Origin: PALSA-1004 sp963829085 | GTDB taxonomy: Bacteria; Pseudomonadota; Gammaproteobacteria; Burkholderiales; SG8-41 | Length of the DNA: 64,000 nucleotides | Direction: 5' to 3' | Assembly: GCA_963829085.1 (NCBI GenBank) | Contig: CAWHHJ010000007.1 | Coordinates: 186,001 to 250,000 of the forward strand | Shown: piece after piece, positions 8,562 to 17,501 of the stretch | How the letters are laid out: each line of letters opens with the position of its first letter | Numbering within the stretch: the stretch's first letter is position 1 | The notes under the pieces: generated by a model | What the model was told of the DNA's origin: nothing | Seen by the model: only the letters and a program-made list of their open reading frames with translations | Databases searched by the model: none | Translations under genes and position numbers: made by a program

Positions 8562-10019
8562 TTATTGCCCTTTCGACAACTGCGCCGCATGGATGCCTGC
8601 CAGTCGCCCGAAGACGGCGCCCTTGAGCACCGACGTAGCGCCGGTGTAATTGCCATAGTACGACCCGATAATCTCGCCGGCCGCATACAGGCCACGAATC
8701 GGATCTCCATTGATATCGATCACACGCGCGTTGCGATCCACTTTAAGGCCACCGAAAGTAAAAACATTCGACGAAATGATGGGATAAGCATGAAACGGCG
8801 GTTTGTCGAGCGGTGTTGCCCAATTGGATTTCGGAGGTGAAAGTCCTTTCGTTGCCATGCCGTCCAGCACGAGCGGTCTTGATTCCCCGGATGGGCATGC
8901 CAGATTGTATTCGGTCACCGTGGCCTCGAGTGTCGACGACGGGATTCCGATTTTGGTCGCCAGCTCGTGAACAGTGGGCGCTTCTGTGGGCGGTTGATCG
9001 GTGCGCAGGCCGAGCCGGTAATTCGGAATGTCCATGTAACTCGCATCGAGCAGCACATACGCAATGCCATTCGCTTGGTCAAAGATGCGGCGCGTCACTC
9101 TTTCGTAATATGCATCGACCGTGCCGGGCGCTTCGTCCGTAAAGCGGCGGCCCTCCTGATTCACGAGTATTCCATACGGGAAAATGAATATCGATGGCTC
9201 GGCGATGCCCGAGCGCGGATCGATCGGTTCCGCGTGATAGCTCCCAAAGTCGCCACACGGCGCCGCGCCAATGTCGAGCGCCATACGGATACCTTCACCT
9301 TTATTGTAGTACCCGCCGCGGCACACCGGACGCAGAAAGACCGAACGCGGCCCGACGTAGCGAGTCAGCATTTCCGCATTGCCTTCGAAGCCGCCGCACG
9401 CGAGCACAACCGAGTTGCCCGAAATCTCACGACGCAGATGGCCGGCAGCCAACGCCTTTATGCCGGCGATAGAACCATCGGCCTCCTGTATGAGCTCAGT
9501 CGCAGCGGTTTCATAAACGAACTCGGCGCCCATTTTTTCCGCTGCAGCGCCGAGCGATTCAATCAGCGCGAGCCCACCGCCAACCGGCAGCAAGCGCGGC
9601 TGCGATTTCGTAAGAAATTGCGTAGGCAAGAAATCAAAACGCAGGCCGGTTTGCTTGAGCCATTGAATAGTGGGCCCTGCCTCGTCAGCGAACCTCGAAA
9701 TAACGTCGGGGTCGTTAAAGCTCAATGCCTTCACTATGGCCGGCCAGTTATCACGCGGCTGTGCGGTCAAATGCACGAGTGACGGATCTATATATCCGCT
9801 TGAATTGTCCGCGAGATGACTTTCGAAGTCATCGGTAACTTCGTGCTCGATTTTCATGCGCAGATACGCTTCTGTGTAACGCGTCTGACCTCCGCGCTCG
9901 TCATACGGTGCACGCTCAATAACCGTGACCTTCGCGCCACCCTCGAGCGCGGCAACCGCGGCCGACATGCCGCCAATGCCGCAGCCGACGACTATCACAT
10001 GGGACGATGTGTCCGGCAC
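8562..10019 (-). CDS. FAD-dependent dehydrogenase of the fumarate reductase/tricarballylate dehydrogenase (TcuA) type
   Basis: A 485-residue flavoprotein. It has the dinucleotide motif V-V-G-C-G-I-G-G at about 10-17, E-R-A-P near 36, and a substrate-domain region with G-S-Y-H-A-E-P near 270. The C-terminal FAD motif is G-L-Y-A-A-G-E-I-I-G near 445, followed by G-N-Y-T-G-A-T-S. The arrangement resembles TcuA, which oxidises tricarballylate to cis-aconitate, and FAD-binding ketosteroid or fumarate-type reductases. There is no signal peptide and no haem motif, so it is cytoplasmic and free-standing. First gene of the catabolic cluster, next to a Bug receptor and divergent from a MarR-like regulator; a polycarboxylate substrate is a reasonable guess. 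Confidence 0.82.
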   Translation of the reverse strand: MPDTSSHVIVVGCGIGGMSAAVAALEGGAKVTVIERAPYDERGGQTRYTEAYLRMKIEHEVTDDFESHLADNSSGYIDPSLVHLTAQPRDNWPAIVKALSFNDPDVISRFADEAGPTIQWLKQTGLRFDFLPTQFLTKSQPRLLPVGGGLALIESLGAAAEKMGAEFVYETAATELIQEADGSIAGIKALAAGHLRREISGNSVVLACGGFEGNAEMLTRYVGPRSVFLRPVCRGGYYNKGEGIRMALDIGAAPCGDFGSYHAEPIDPRSGIAEPSIFIFPYGILVNQEGRRFTDEAPGTVDAYYERVTRRIFDQANGIAYVLLDASYMDIPNYRLGLRTDQPPTEAPTVHELATKIGIPSSTLEATVTEYNLACPSGESRPLVLDGMATKGLSPPKSNWATPLDKPPFHAYPIISSNVFTFGGLKVDRNARVIDINGDPIRGLYAAGEIIGSYYGNYTGATSVLKGAVFGRLAGIHAAQLSKGQ

Positions 10020-10404
10020 AAGCTCCTCCGTTGAATGACGACTAATGGTGCAGTGCGCTTAGTGACGTTTGCCATTTGTTGTCGGCCTAATGGTTACTGT
10101 GCAGCACCGACGATTATGAATCGCATAGCGCCAGCGATCAAACGATCGATTGATGTGTAAAGCTATGGCAGTATCATGTTCGTGCCGCCGGGAGTAAGCG
10201 TTAGACCTGGTCTATCTTCAATCAGATGCAATGTGACAAATGTATTCTATGCTTATGTCATAGCCATACTTCCGCAGACGATGCCGGCCAACATTAGCCT
10301 GTACGGACTATTGCAAGCGCGTATCGGGTTAACTAACGTAGCCACCTCACTGCAAACAACGGATTTTCAGTCCGTGATGCAGTCTGAGTCGACAGGGGGC
10401 AGCT
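10020..10404. promoter_or_regulatory. Divergent intergenic region with an operator-like imperfect palindrome (10137-10154)
   Basis: These 385 bases separate the flavoprotein cluster from the MarR-like regulator and hold no gene I can support. An 18-base near-palindrome lies at 10137-10154 (ATCAAAC, centre GATC, GATTGAT, one mismatch). It fits the size of a MarR-dimer site and lies about 120 bp upstream of the flavoprotein start. I cannot assign promoters with certainty. Confidence 0.35.
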
Positions 10405-10794
10405 TTGGACCAGGGCAGCGCACTCACGAACAAAGGCCTTGGCATGGCGGACGGCCTCAAGGCGAATAGCGACCTTTTCGTTTTTAAATTCATGCGCGAG
10501 TACGAGAAAACGCGTCTGCCATGGATGAGATCTGTTGAGGACCGGGACCTTCTAACCATGATCGGCTTACATCAGGGCGAAGGGGGCAACGGCATAACGT
10601 GCAAACAACTGTATCTAACCGGCATTGAGCCGATCGCAACTATGCAGCGGCGCCTGAAGCGACTCATCGACCTCGGCATCGTTCGCAAATCGCGGTCGGC
10701 GCACGACGCAAGGGTGCATTATCTCGCGCTCAGCGAACCGGCAAAGCAACTGCTGCAATCGTATGCAGCTTGTCTGAGTGCTCGCGGAAATTGA
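10405..10794 (+). CDS. MarR-like winged-helix transcriptional regulator
   Basis: A protein of about 130 residues with a winged helix-turn-helix: G-I-T-C-K-Q-L-Y-L-T-G-I-E-P-I-A-T as the helix-turn-helix at about 58-74. Next come R-R-L-K-R-L-I-D-L-G-I-V and the wing R-S-A-H-D-A-R-V-H-Y-L-A-L-S. The long flanking helices of full MarR proteins are short, so it may be an atypical member. TTG 10405 has a strong AGGGGGC site 6 bp upstream; ATG 10444 with AAAGG is equally possible and gives 117 residues. Its position, divergent from the flavoprotein-Bug-racemase-SDR cluster, suggests it controls that cluster. Confidence 0.75.
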   Translation: MDQGSALTNKGLGMADGLKANSDLFVFKFMREYEKTRLPWMRSVEDRDLLTMIGLHQGEGGNGITCKQLYLTGIEPIATMQRRLKRLIDLGIVRKSRSAHDARVHYLALSEPAKQLLQSYAACLSARGN

Positions 10795-10982
10795 GTCAAC
10801 TCGAACTGGTTTTGCTTTGACGACCGAATCGGGCCGGTAGCTACTCACGCCGGTTTGATCTGACCGTGCGCTCGGGTGGCCGCCGCTGGTCGACTTGTGG
10901 ATGCGCAAGCGTGCGCATGTCCGCGCCGCCTGATAAGCTCTGAACGACGGCAGCAAGACTGCAATCCTTCAGTCGCGACGGA

Positions 10983-11801
10983 ATGACTCTCAAGCAGCTT
11001 TTAATCGGCACGGCGGCCGGGCGGTTTGCCATGCATGCGCGCGAGACGCTGACGCTCTGGCGCACCATCCGGACGTCCCCTGGGTTCGCCGCTACGCTGC
11101 TGAGCGAACAGTGCGCGATGCGCCTGCTAACCATGCTCTGCAAGCCTGGCGCCACGTTTGTCGACGTCGGCTCGCATTACGGGTCGGTCATCGCGGCGGT
11201 TATGGACCGCAACGCGTCCATCAAGGTGATAGCGATCGAAGCGATTCCCGCCAAGGTGCAAAACTTGAGACGCAAGTTTCCGCAGGTGCAGATCCATGCC
11301 TGTGCCGCAGGCGAAACCGATGGTGAGGTCGAATTTTTTGTCGATCAACAAGAACCTGCCTGCAGCACGCTCGGTAAACCGACCGGCGAACACGAATCAC
11401 ACGTCCTGTCCATTAAGGTGCCCATGCGGCGCCTGGATGGTCTCATTCCGGCCGCGGATGTCGACGTGATGAAGATCGATGTCATTGGCGCTGAGTTAGG
11501 CGTAGTTCGCGGTGCGAGCGACCTTATCGCCCGCTGCCGTCCGCTGATCGTATTCGAGAGCGGTCCAGCGACTAACGACGGGTTAGGATATACAAAGCAG
11601 GCGTTATGGGAGTGGTTCACCGACCATCAGTACCAGATCGTCGTGCCGAACCGGGTGCCGCACGATGCGCCCCCGCTTACATGCGACGGTTTCCTCGAGA
11701 GCCACTTCTATCCGATGCGAACCATCAACTACTGCGCCATACCCTCGGAACGACGGATAGAGATCAGGGACCGGGCACGCGAGGTTGTCGATACTAAATA
11801 A
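10983..11801 (+). CDS. FkbM-family methyltransferase
   Basis: A 272-residue SAM-dependent enzyme. The SAM motif is F-V-D-V-G-S-H-Y-G near residue 59, followed by A-I-E-A-I-P (ribose-binding acid) near 86. Then come L-D-G-L-I, M-K-I-D-V-I-G-A-E at about 162-170 and L-I-V-F-E-S near 190, the characteristic FkbM (Methyltransf_21) blocks. FkbM proteins O-methylate sugars or polyketides; many are acceptor-orphans. The SAM domain is preceded by a basic N-terminal helix and no signal. It is the last gene before the genomic island and no glycosyltransferase adjoins it, so its acceptor is unknown. Confidence 0.85.
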   Translation: MTLKQLLIGTAAGRFAMHARETLTLWRTIRTSPGFAATLLSEQCAMRLLTMLCKPGATFVDVGSHYGSVIAAVMDRNASIKVIAIEAIPAKVQNLRRKFPQVQIHACAAGETDGEVEFFVDQQEPACSTLGKPTGEHESHVLSIKVPMRRLDGLIPAADVDVMKIDVIGAELGVVRGASDLIARCRPLIVFESGPATNDGLGYTKQALWEWFTDHQYQIVVPNRVPHDAPPLTCDGFLESHFYPMRTINYCAIPSERRIEIRDRAREVVDTK

Positions 11802-11847
11802 AAACGGAACTCGGATATTGCCGCCACATACACCATTGAAACTGAAT

Positions 11848-11893
11848 TGGTGGGTCTGGAAGGACTTGAACCTTCGACCAAGGGATTATGAGT
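11848..11893. repeat. Distal attachment-site copy (tRNA 3' fragment)
   Basis: A 46-base exact copy of 19703-19748, ending in the anticodon-loop region, so it cannot encode a complete tRNA. Bases on either side differ between the copies, which fixes the core length. It marks the far end of the integrated island. Confidence 0.92.
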
Positions 11894-12570
11894 TGAAAAA
11901 CGCATACTTCTAAAAGTAGAAAATGGCCCGCCCTCAATGACTTACGCTCGCTGACGCTCGGCGAGAATCGCAGAATAAGACACGAAATCCACACGTTGCC
12001 GTTTGGGAGCGGCTCGCAATGATAACGGCATCGACATCACACCTGACGGCCGCATCGCGATCTTCGCCTGCTCTGCGCGGTTCCACGTTTGCTCGGCACA
12101 CGGCGGAGCAGTCGATCTCAAGTTGACGCTCCAACCCGCAGCCAAGAATCACTTTAGACGTTCGGAGTAAACAAGCGCTCTGACGATGAGACGCTTTCGA
12201 TTGCGAATGACGCGGTGCATCCCGGGCGGCCATGAGCTATAAAGCCGTTCTTGCAACGGCGCTGTTTAACGGCGTCGAGATCTTTACGGACTGCCCAAAG
12301 TCCGCGGTGGCCGGATTAGCACGCAATACAGGGAAGAGCCACAGAGTTGGCAACTTCCATGCCCATATCGATGGTTTTATGCACGTCAATGCTGACGAAA
12401 ACGTTGCTAGACTTTCTCATGCCTTGGCTTCCGAACTTGGTTAATTGACCACGCACAACCCGCGGCTTACGCGATACAGCGCGCAATCCACGGTAACACG
12501 TAACTAGGCCGCCTCTCATTAAGCCATTCTGTCTAGAGTCCATGTCGCCCTACTGGAAAAGGAGCAGCAG
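11894..12570. other. Island left arm, no supportable gene
   Basis: These 677 bases hold no frame with convincing coding character. A small hairpin (TTCTA, AAAG, TAGAA) lies just inside the attachment repeat. A minus-strand stretch near 12390-12430 reads V-F-V-S-I-D-V-H-K, faintly like the start of an IS110-type transposase, but nothing continues it. It is probably decayed mobile DNA. Confidence 0.5.
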
Positions 12571-13551
12571 ATGAGCGCACGTCGACAAATGCTATTGCTT
12601 GGCTTAAGTGCGCTGTTGCCGCTGCCTCGAGCCCGTGCACAGAAACTCAGAGTCTGGCGAATCGGCGTTTTGGAAACGACATCGATGTCTCTGAACGCCG
12701 CGAATTTCGATAGCTTCCGTAAAGGTCTTCGTTCGCTTGGATACACGGAAGGTCAGAATCTTGTTTTCGACTATCGATCCGCCGAAGGTCGGGGTGAACG
12801 CTTCGCTGAGCTGGCAAACGAATTGGTTAAGTCACAAGTCGATCTAGTGGTCACGCGGGGAACGCCGGCGCTCCTCGCCGCGAGCAAAGCTACTACAACC
12901 ATTCCGATCGTCATGGCCGCAATCGGAGAAGCACCTGGTCAGGGAATCGTCGCTACGCTCGCTCGGCCTGGCGGCAACGTTACGGGCCTGAGTGCGTTTG
13001 TCACCGAGCTAACCGGTAAACGCATCGAAGCGTTACGAGAAGCTGTTCCAAAACTGTCGCGCATTGCGAGTCTACTTGATATGGGGAATCCGATTTCTTT
13101 GGCACAGTGGAAGGAAACTGAACTAGCGACCCAATCGCTTGGGATGCAAGCTCAGCTACTCGACGTTCGAAAAGTCCAAGAATTGGAACCGGCTTTCTTG
13201 CAGGCTGCAAAACAACGCGCTGACGGGCTCATCGTGGGCATAGACGTGTTCACGCAGGCAAATCGGAAAACCATTACCGAGCTTTGTGCTAAGCACCGTC
13301 TACCGGCTGTGTATGCGTCAAATGAATTCGCGGAGGCCGGTGGTCTACTTTCTTACGGTGTAAGTTATCCGGATCTCTATTACCGTGCAGCGACCATGGT
13401 TCACAAGATTTTGCTCGGTGCTAAGCCAGGTGATTTGCCAGTTGAACAGCCGACTAAGTACGAGTTGGTAATTAACCGCAAAGCCGCAGCTAGCCTTGGT
13501 TTGACGCTTCCCGCCTCACTGCTGCTACGCGCTGACAAGGTCCTTACCTGA
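12571..13551 (+). CDS. ABC transporter substrate-binding protein (ABC_sub_bind/TrpX-like family)
   Basis: A 326-residue exported protein with a short signal peptide ending A-R-A-Q (about residue 24). Then follow W-R-I-G-V-L-E-T, G-L-R-S-L-G-Y-T-E-G-Q-N, L-V-V-T-R-G-T-P-A near 90, I-P-I-V-M-A near 105 and L-A-R-P-G-G-N-V-T-G-L-S near 130. The last is the signature of PF04392 proteins, which include tryptophan- and tyrosine-binding TrpX/TyrX. The ATG at 12571 has AAAAGGAG 11 bp upstream. No permease or ATPase accompanies it. Orphan copies of this family are frequent in betaproteobacterial islands, and its AT-richer third positions differ from the core genes. Confidence 0.85.
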   Translation: MSARRQMLLLGLSALLPLPRARAQKLRVWRIGVLETTSMSLNAANFDSFRKGLRSLGYTEGQNLVFDYRSAEGRGERFAELANELVKSQVDLVVTRGTPALLAASKATTTIPIVMAAIGEAPGQGIVATLARPGGNVTGLSAFVTELTGKRIEALREAVPKLSRIASLLDMGNPISLAQWKETELATQSLGMQAQLLDVRKVQELEPAFLQAAKQRADGLIVGIDVFTQANRKTITELCAKHRLPAVYASNEFAEAGGLLSYGVSYPDLYYRAATMVHKILLGAKPGDLPVEQPTKYELVINRKAAASLGLTLPASLLLRADKVLT

Positions 13552-13907
13552 CTAAATGAGGGACGTCACTGGATAGCTCGACATCGACGACGCAAGAAGC
13601 ACGGGCTCTAGCTTTAGTTGCAGCGAACGCGAGTCAGCGTGGGGTGGTATAGCCGTGACGGTGTCGCTATCCATGCGGTATCCCGGGCGCCGCCTAAAGA
13701 AGTCGTTGAATAGACGCCGTTGTCAGCATTGCTGACATGTTCTATCGGATCGCGCGTTAGCAGTGCTAACAAACTTCCGCCGGAATAACAATTCCCGGAC
13801 GCGCGCTTTTTGAACCAGCGATCAATGTCCGGCACAAGACGCACACGTAGCAGGTTAGCGTTTGCATTTATTGCGTCTCTGTAGGACACTCTCCTGCCCA
13901 TACTTAG
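13552..13907. other. Intergenic, nothing recognised
   Basis: These 356 bases between the binding-protein and kinase genes show no coding signal on either strand. CAGCATTGCTGACATG at 13720-13735 and GCAGTGCTAAC at 13759-13769 form a loose repeated GCARTGCT element that could be a regulator site, but this is weak. Confidence 0.3.
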
Positions 13908-15638
13908 GTGCGCATGATGAGCCAAGGCCGCTTGTCCAGCCGACCCGCTTTTACGCTCGACAGGGGTTGCCCGGTTGAAAACATCCTGACTACGGACCAA
14001 CTTGCGCACCGTCCGTCGCGACCGCCCAATTATGCGGGCGAGAACGCGGCGCTGGTCGCGCTGCTCACTCAGCTGTCCGGGTCTCCGACCACCGTAATGC
14101 AGGCACTCTCAGACGCCGCATTAGCGCTCACAGGCGCCCATTCTGCAGGCATAAGTCTTGAGGAAACGGACGGCAGTGAAGAAATTTTCCGCTGGCGTGC
14201 GACCAGTGGCGAGTTCGCCAAATACCTACACGGCACGATGCCGCGCTATTTCAGCCCCTGTGGGACGGTGCTCGAGAGGAATTCCGTATTGCTTATGCAT
14301 GAGCCGGCCCGCGCCTATCCTTATATTGTAAAGGTGGCGCCGGCAATCAGCGAAGTGCTGCTTGTGCCGTTCTACCGCGACGACAAGCCAATAGGAACTG
14401 TATGGGTGATATCACATACTGACGACAAACAATTCGACGCGGAGGATCGGCGTCTGGTCACGAGTCTCGCGCTTTTTGCGTCGGCGGCCGTCAAGACGCT
14501 CGGCGGCTTGGAACGACTTGAAGAAAGTCGACGAGAACTTGTCAATGCGCAGGCACGCCTCACATCAGCGTTGGACGGAGGCGACATCGGCACCTGGCGT
14601 TGGGACGTTGTCAACGATCGCGTATATGTAGATTCGCAAATGGCGGCATGGTTCGGTGTGTCGGACAGTGATGCCGACGGTGGATCGGTCTCCAGTCTCA
14701 TGCAAGCAATCCACGCAGATGATCGCGAGCGGGTCCAAGAGACGCGAAGTAAAGCGATCGCTACTGATCACAAATATGAAGCGGACTATCGCCTTGTGAG
14801 TCCAGGCGGTCGTACCCGATGGCTGACCTCTCGCGCGCGAATAACGCGAGACGTCACGGGTAAAGCTCTCGAGCTATCCGGCGTGGTGGTCGATATCACT
14901 GAACGAAAGTTACTGGAAATTCAGCAGCACGACGCCGAACATCGCAAAACAGACTTTCTCGCGATACTGGCCCACGAACTCAGGAATCCGCTGGCGCCGC
15001 TGCAAACCGGTCTTGAGCTCTTGCAGGCCTCCACTTCGCTCACCGACAGACAGCAAGTACAGGCCATGATGAAGCGTCAGATTGCTCGTCTGACCCGTCT
15101 CGTCGAAGATATGATGGACGTAGCCCGGCTTAAAAGCGGCAAAGTTCAACTGAGGAAATCGCGTGTGTCGCTGAAAGCGGTGATTGATGAAGCGGTCGAA
15201 GAAAGCTCCGCCGTAATCAAAGGTGGAAAACATACGCTCGACGTGGATCTCGGCGAAGACCTCATCGTCGATGGCGACGCCGAGCGCCTGGTGCAGGTGT
15301 TCTGTAATCTACTCACCAACGCTGCCAAATATACGCCGATGGGCGGGCGCATCCAGGTGTCTACGGAGAAAGGCACGTCCACTGTCACCGTGCGCGTTGC
15401 CGATAATGGCGATGGCATCGACGCGCATTCGCTGCCGCTGATATTCGAAATGTTCGCCCAGGCGGGGGGCACGATGGACAGTGCCCAGGGCGGCCTTGGG
15501 ATCGGTCTTGCGGTGGTCAAAAATCTTACCGAGATGCATGGCGGACGAGTGCATGCGGAAAGCCCTGGTCTGGGCAAGGGCAGCACGTTCGTTGTTGAAC
15601 TGCCGCTTGTGATCGCTCCCGCATCCGCGCTCCACTAG
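13908..15638 (+). CDS. GAF-PAS sensor histidine kinase
   Basis: A 576-residue soluble kinase with no transmembrane segments. A GAF domain covers about 50-195 (G-T-V-W-V-I-S-H near its end). A PAS/PAC domain covers about 215-335 (G-T-W-R-W-D-V, then V-V-D-I-T-E-R-K). The HisKA helix carries the phospho-acceptor His356 in L-A-H-E-L-R-N-P-L. The HATPase domain has N471 (N box), D-N-G-D-G-I at 499-504 and G-G-L-G-I-G-L. No receiver domain follows and no response regulator is nearby, so it must signal to a partner elsewhere. Start is GTG 13908 or ATG 13914/13917. It is island cargo. Confidence 0.9.
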   Translation: MRMMSQGRLSSRPAFTLDRGCPVENILTTDQLAHRPSRPPNYAGENAALVALLTQLSGSPTTVMQALSDAALALTGAHSAGISLEETDGSEEIFRWRATSGEFAKYLHGTMPRYFSPCGTVLERNSVLLMHEPARAYPYIVKVAPAISEVLLVPFYRDDKPIGTVWVISHTDDKQFDAEDRRLVTSLALFASAAVKTLGGLERLEESRRELVNAQARLTSALDGGDIGTWRWDVVNDRVYVDSQMAAWFGVSDSDADGGSVSSLMQAIHADDRERVQETRSKAIATDHKYEADYRLVSPGGRTRWLTSRARITRDVTGKALELSGVVVDITERKLLEIQQHDAEHRKTDFLAILAHELRNPLAPLQTGLELLQASTSLTDRQQVQAMMKRQIARLTRLVEDMMDVARLKSGKVQLRKSRVSLKAVIDEAVEESSAVIKGGKHTLDVDLGEDLIVDGDAERLVQVFCNLLTNAAKYTPMGGRIQVSTEKGTSTVTVRVADNGDGIDAHSLPLIFEMFAQAGGTMDSAQGGLGIGLAVVKNLTEMHGGRVHAESPGLGKGSTFVVELPLVIAPASALH

Positions 15639-15780
15639 CGCGCTTAGTATCAAGCCGACGGCGGAAAGTTTCGTTTGATTGCTGCGTTTGTCCTGTACCA
15701 TGGGCGGCTGGCAACCTGCGAGTATCCGATGGTTGCCAATCCGCAGACACCCGACAGCTTGTAATAAAGGAACGTCCGCT

Positions 15781-15969
15781 ATGGCAATCGACGCAAAGCG
15801 CAAGCCGGTGAAGTCAATCCTTGACGGCTCGTTTCGTTACACGTCTAGCGCGCAAACAGACCTGCGTAAAACCTTCGCGCGCTTGCGACGCGAAGCAAAA
15901 GAAAGTCGCGAGGTCGCCGCACCGACCCTGAACGTTTCAATAATTCGTACGACAACCGGGTCGAAGTAA
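15781..15969 (+). CDS. Small basic protein of unknown function
   Basis: A 62-residue protein starting at ATG 15781 with AAAGGA 9 bp upstream. It is rich in Lys and Arg (K-R-K-P-V-K, L-R-K-T-F-A-R-L-R-R) and has a conserved-looking core S-I-L-D-G-S-F-R-Y-T-S. It lacks hydrophobic segments. Similar short proteins occur as unnamed genes in Burkholderiales as far as I recall; no function is known to me. The good ribosome site and codon use support it as a gene. It follows the kinase gene by 142 bp on the same strand. Confidence 0.6.
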   Translation: MAIDAKRKPVKSILDGSFRYTSSAQTDLRKTFARLRREAKESREVAAPTLNVSIIRTTTGSK

Positions 15970-17501
15970 AGCCCCCCGCTCGGTGCGCGTTCCATCACCG
16001 ATCAGATGCGGCGAAGTCAGCTCGTACGCCAGAGCACTCGCCTATTGAGTAAGTCACTGCTGTATAGCAGCGGACACTATCCGTATCAAATCAGCGTCTG
16101 TTGATCAGTCCAGTTTCCTTGCGCCGCTGACAGCCGCATCTTCAGATTCAGACCTTTCGCGGCTGAGTATAGGATAGCCGTCTAGGGCTCGCTCCATCCG
16201 AAACATCCATGTGCTCGGCAATTCGCCTGTGCAAAGCCGCTGGAACGCCAATGTTCGTTTCGTATTTCTGCGCCAATCAGTTGCGCCAATCGCATCGTCA
16301 CTACGACGGCGGCTGCCGGTAGTGACGATGCGCTGAAACCTATATGAGCATTGAACTTTTGGCGCAATGATCCAAGTGACGGAGTACTTCGAAGTTCAGT
16401 GACGGCATAATTGAAGCCTTGCTAACGCACAAAATGAGGCGCAACGAGTGAGCGTCGAGCAACAATTCTGTGGTGGGCGAAAAGACTCGACTCAATCTGA
16501 TCATTGTCACACCGTGCGATAGCGCCGCAAACGCGATGCAGCACCTTCTCGATTAGAGCGACTGCGCCGGCACTGGTTGCCGCAATCTAGGCTCTCGCTC
16601 CGACACAGTCAGTGCATGTTCTTATGAGTGTGTTTGTCACCGGAGCTGATATTCACCGCAGCGAGTTCGGCAATCTCGCGCCGATGCAGAGTTGCCGTCA
16701 ATCTTGTAACAGCCACCTATGCAGCTTGCATCAGCGCCGGAACTTATTTTCGTTCCCGTTAGTCACACGCGCATATACGCTGGCTGTGTCAGCCCGATCG
16801 ATGCGCGATAGGCATCCCCTGCTCGGGCAGAGCTAGACCGGTTCGATCTCCTAAGACCGGTGGCCAATAGGCTGGAGAATCCGTAAGCGATATGCAGGTC
16901 CGAGCGTCTCACTCTGGACCTGTGCTGCAAGTCTAGTCTTCCAGTAAGTGGATCAGTGCTTTGTCGGCGCTCTCGCCGATAGCCTGACTTCGTTGTCACC
17001 CTCGGGTGACAAACTTCTTCCGATCAGCCCTCGAGCGCTGCGAAACCTTCGCTTAACGCGGAAGTTCGCACGCCTGCGGCATCCGTTGGATGCATCTCGA
17101 TCGACGTGGCCTTCACTGCCTAATCGGTATCTCGTACTTGCGACTGGCGCAATGCCAATCGCCGAATGATCCCCGTCACGGATTTTTACTCTGGCGTCAG
17201 TGCGACGCTCCTCTAGGCCCTGGGTAAATGGCCTTCGATGTGTGCTTTGGTAACCCAAGGTCCCATCGATGCCCAACAAAAGCGCCGTGCAGCGCTGGCA
17301 AGTAACAGAACACCCTGCACAAAACGGGAGAGGTGTCTCCCGTGTCCGTTGTAATTCCCACTGCGCTAAGGGTGCAGCCGGGATGGACAGAAACACTAAC
17401 CGAACGGGATCGACACCACAGCAGGAGCACTTAAGCACTAGCGCAAGAAAGCAAAGGAACACCGATTCACTAAACACGACGAACCACGCGGCCTGCCTGA
17501 C
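15970..17501. other. Long gene-poor stretch of the island
   Basis: No convincing gene is found in these 1.5 kb on either strand. It holds a long hairpin (16291-16332, listed separately) and a direct repeat AGACCGGT at 16835-16842 and 16854-16861. A hairpin with arms CAGGTCC (16895-16901) and GGACCTG (16917-16923) is also present. The density of inverted repeats suggests a regulatory, replication or recombination region, or decayed mobile DNA upstream of the integrase module. Confidence 0.5.
16291..16332. repeat. Perfect 14-bp inverted repeat (long hairpin)
   Basis: CGCATCGTCACTAC at 16291-16304 is followed after 14 bases by its exact reverse complement at 16319-16332. The spacer itself contains CGGC and GCCG around GGCT, so the whole can fold into about 18 paired bases with a two-base GA bulge. 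There is no T-run, so it is not a canonical terminator. Confidence 0.85.

Noticed and set aside
11848..11893. A second tRNA gene
   Set aside because: Only the 3' half including the anticodon loop is present, with no acceptor 5' strand or D-arm. It is the attachment-site copy.
12316..12543. IS110-like transposase remnant on the minus strand
   Set aside because: Only about nine residues (V-F-V-S-I-D-V-H-K) are suggestive. There is no catalytic motif, no continuation and no flanking repeats.
16953..17477. Minus-strand gene of about 174 residues before the integrase
   Set aside because: Composition is irregular, no ribosome site is seen and no family is recognisable. It is probably a chance open frame.
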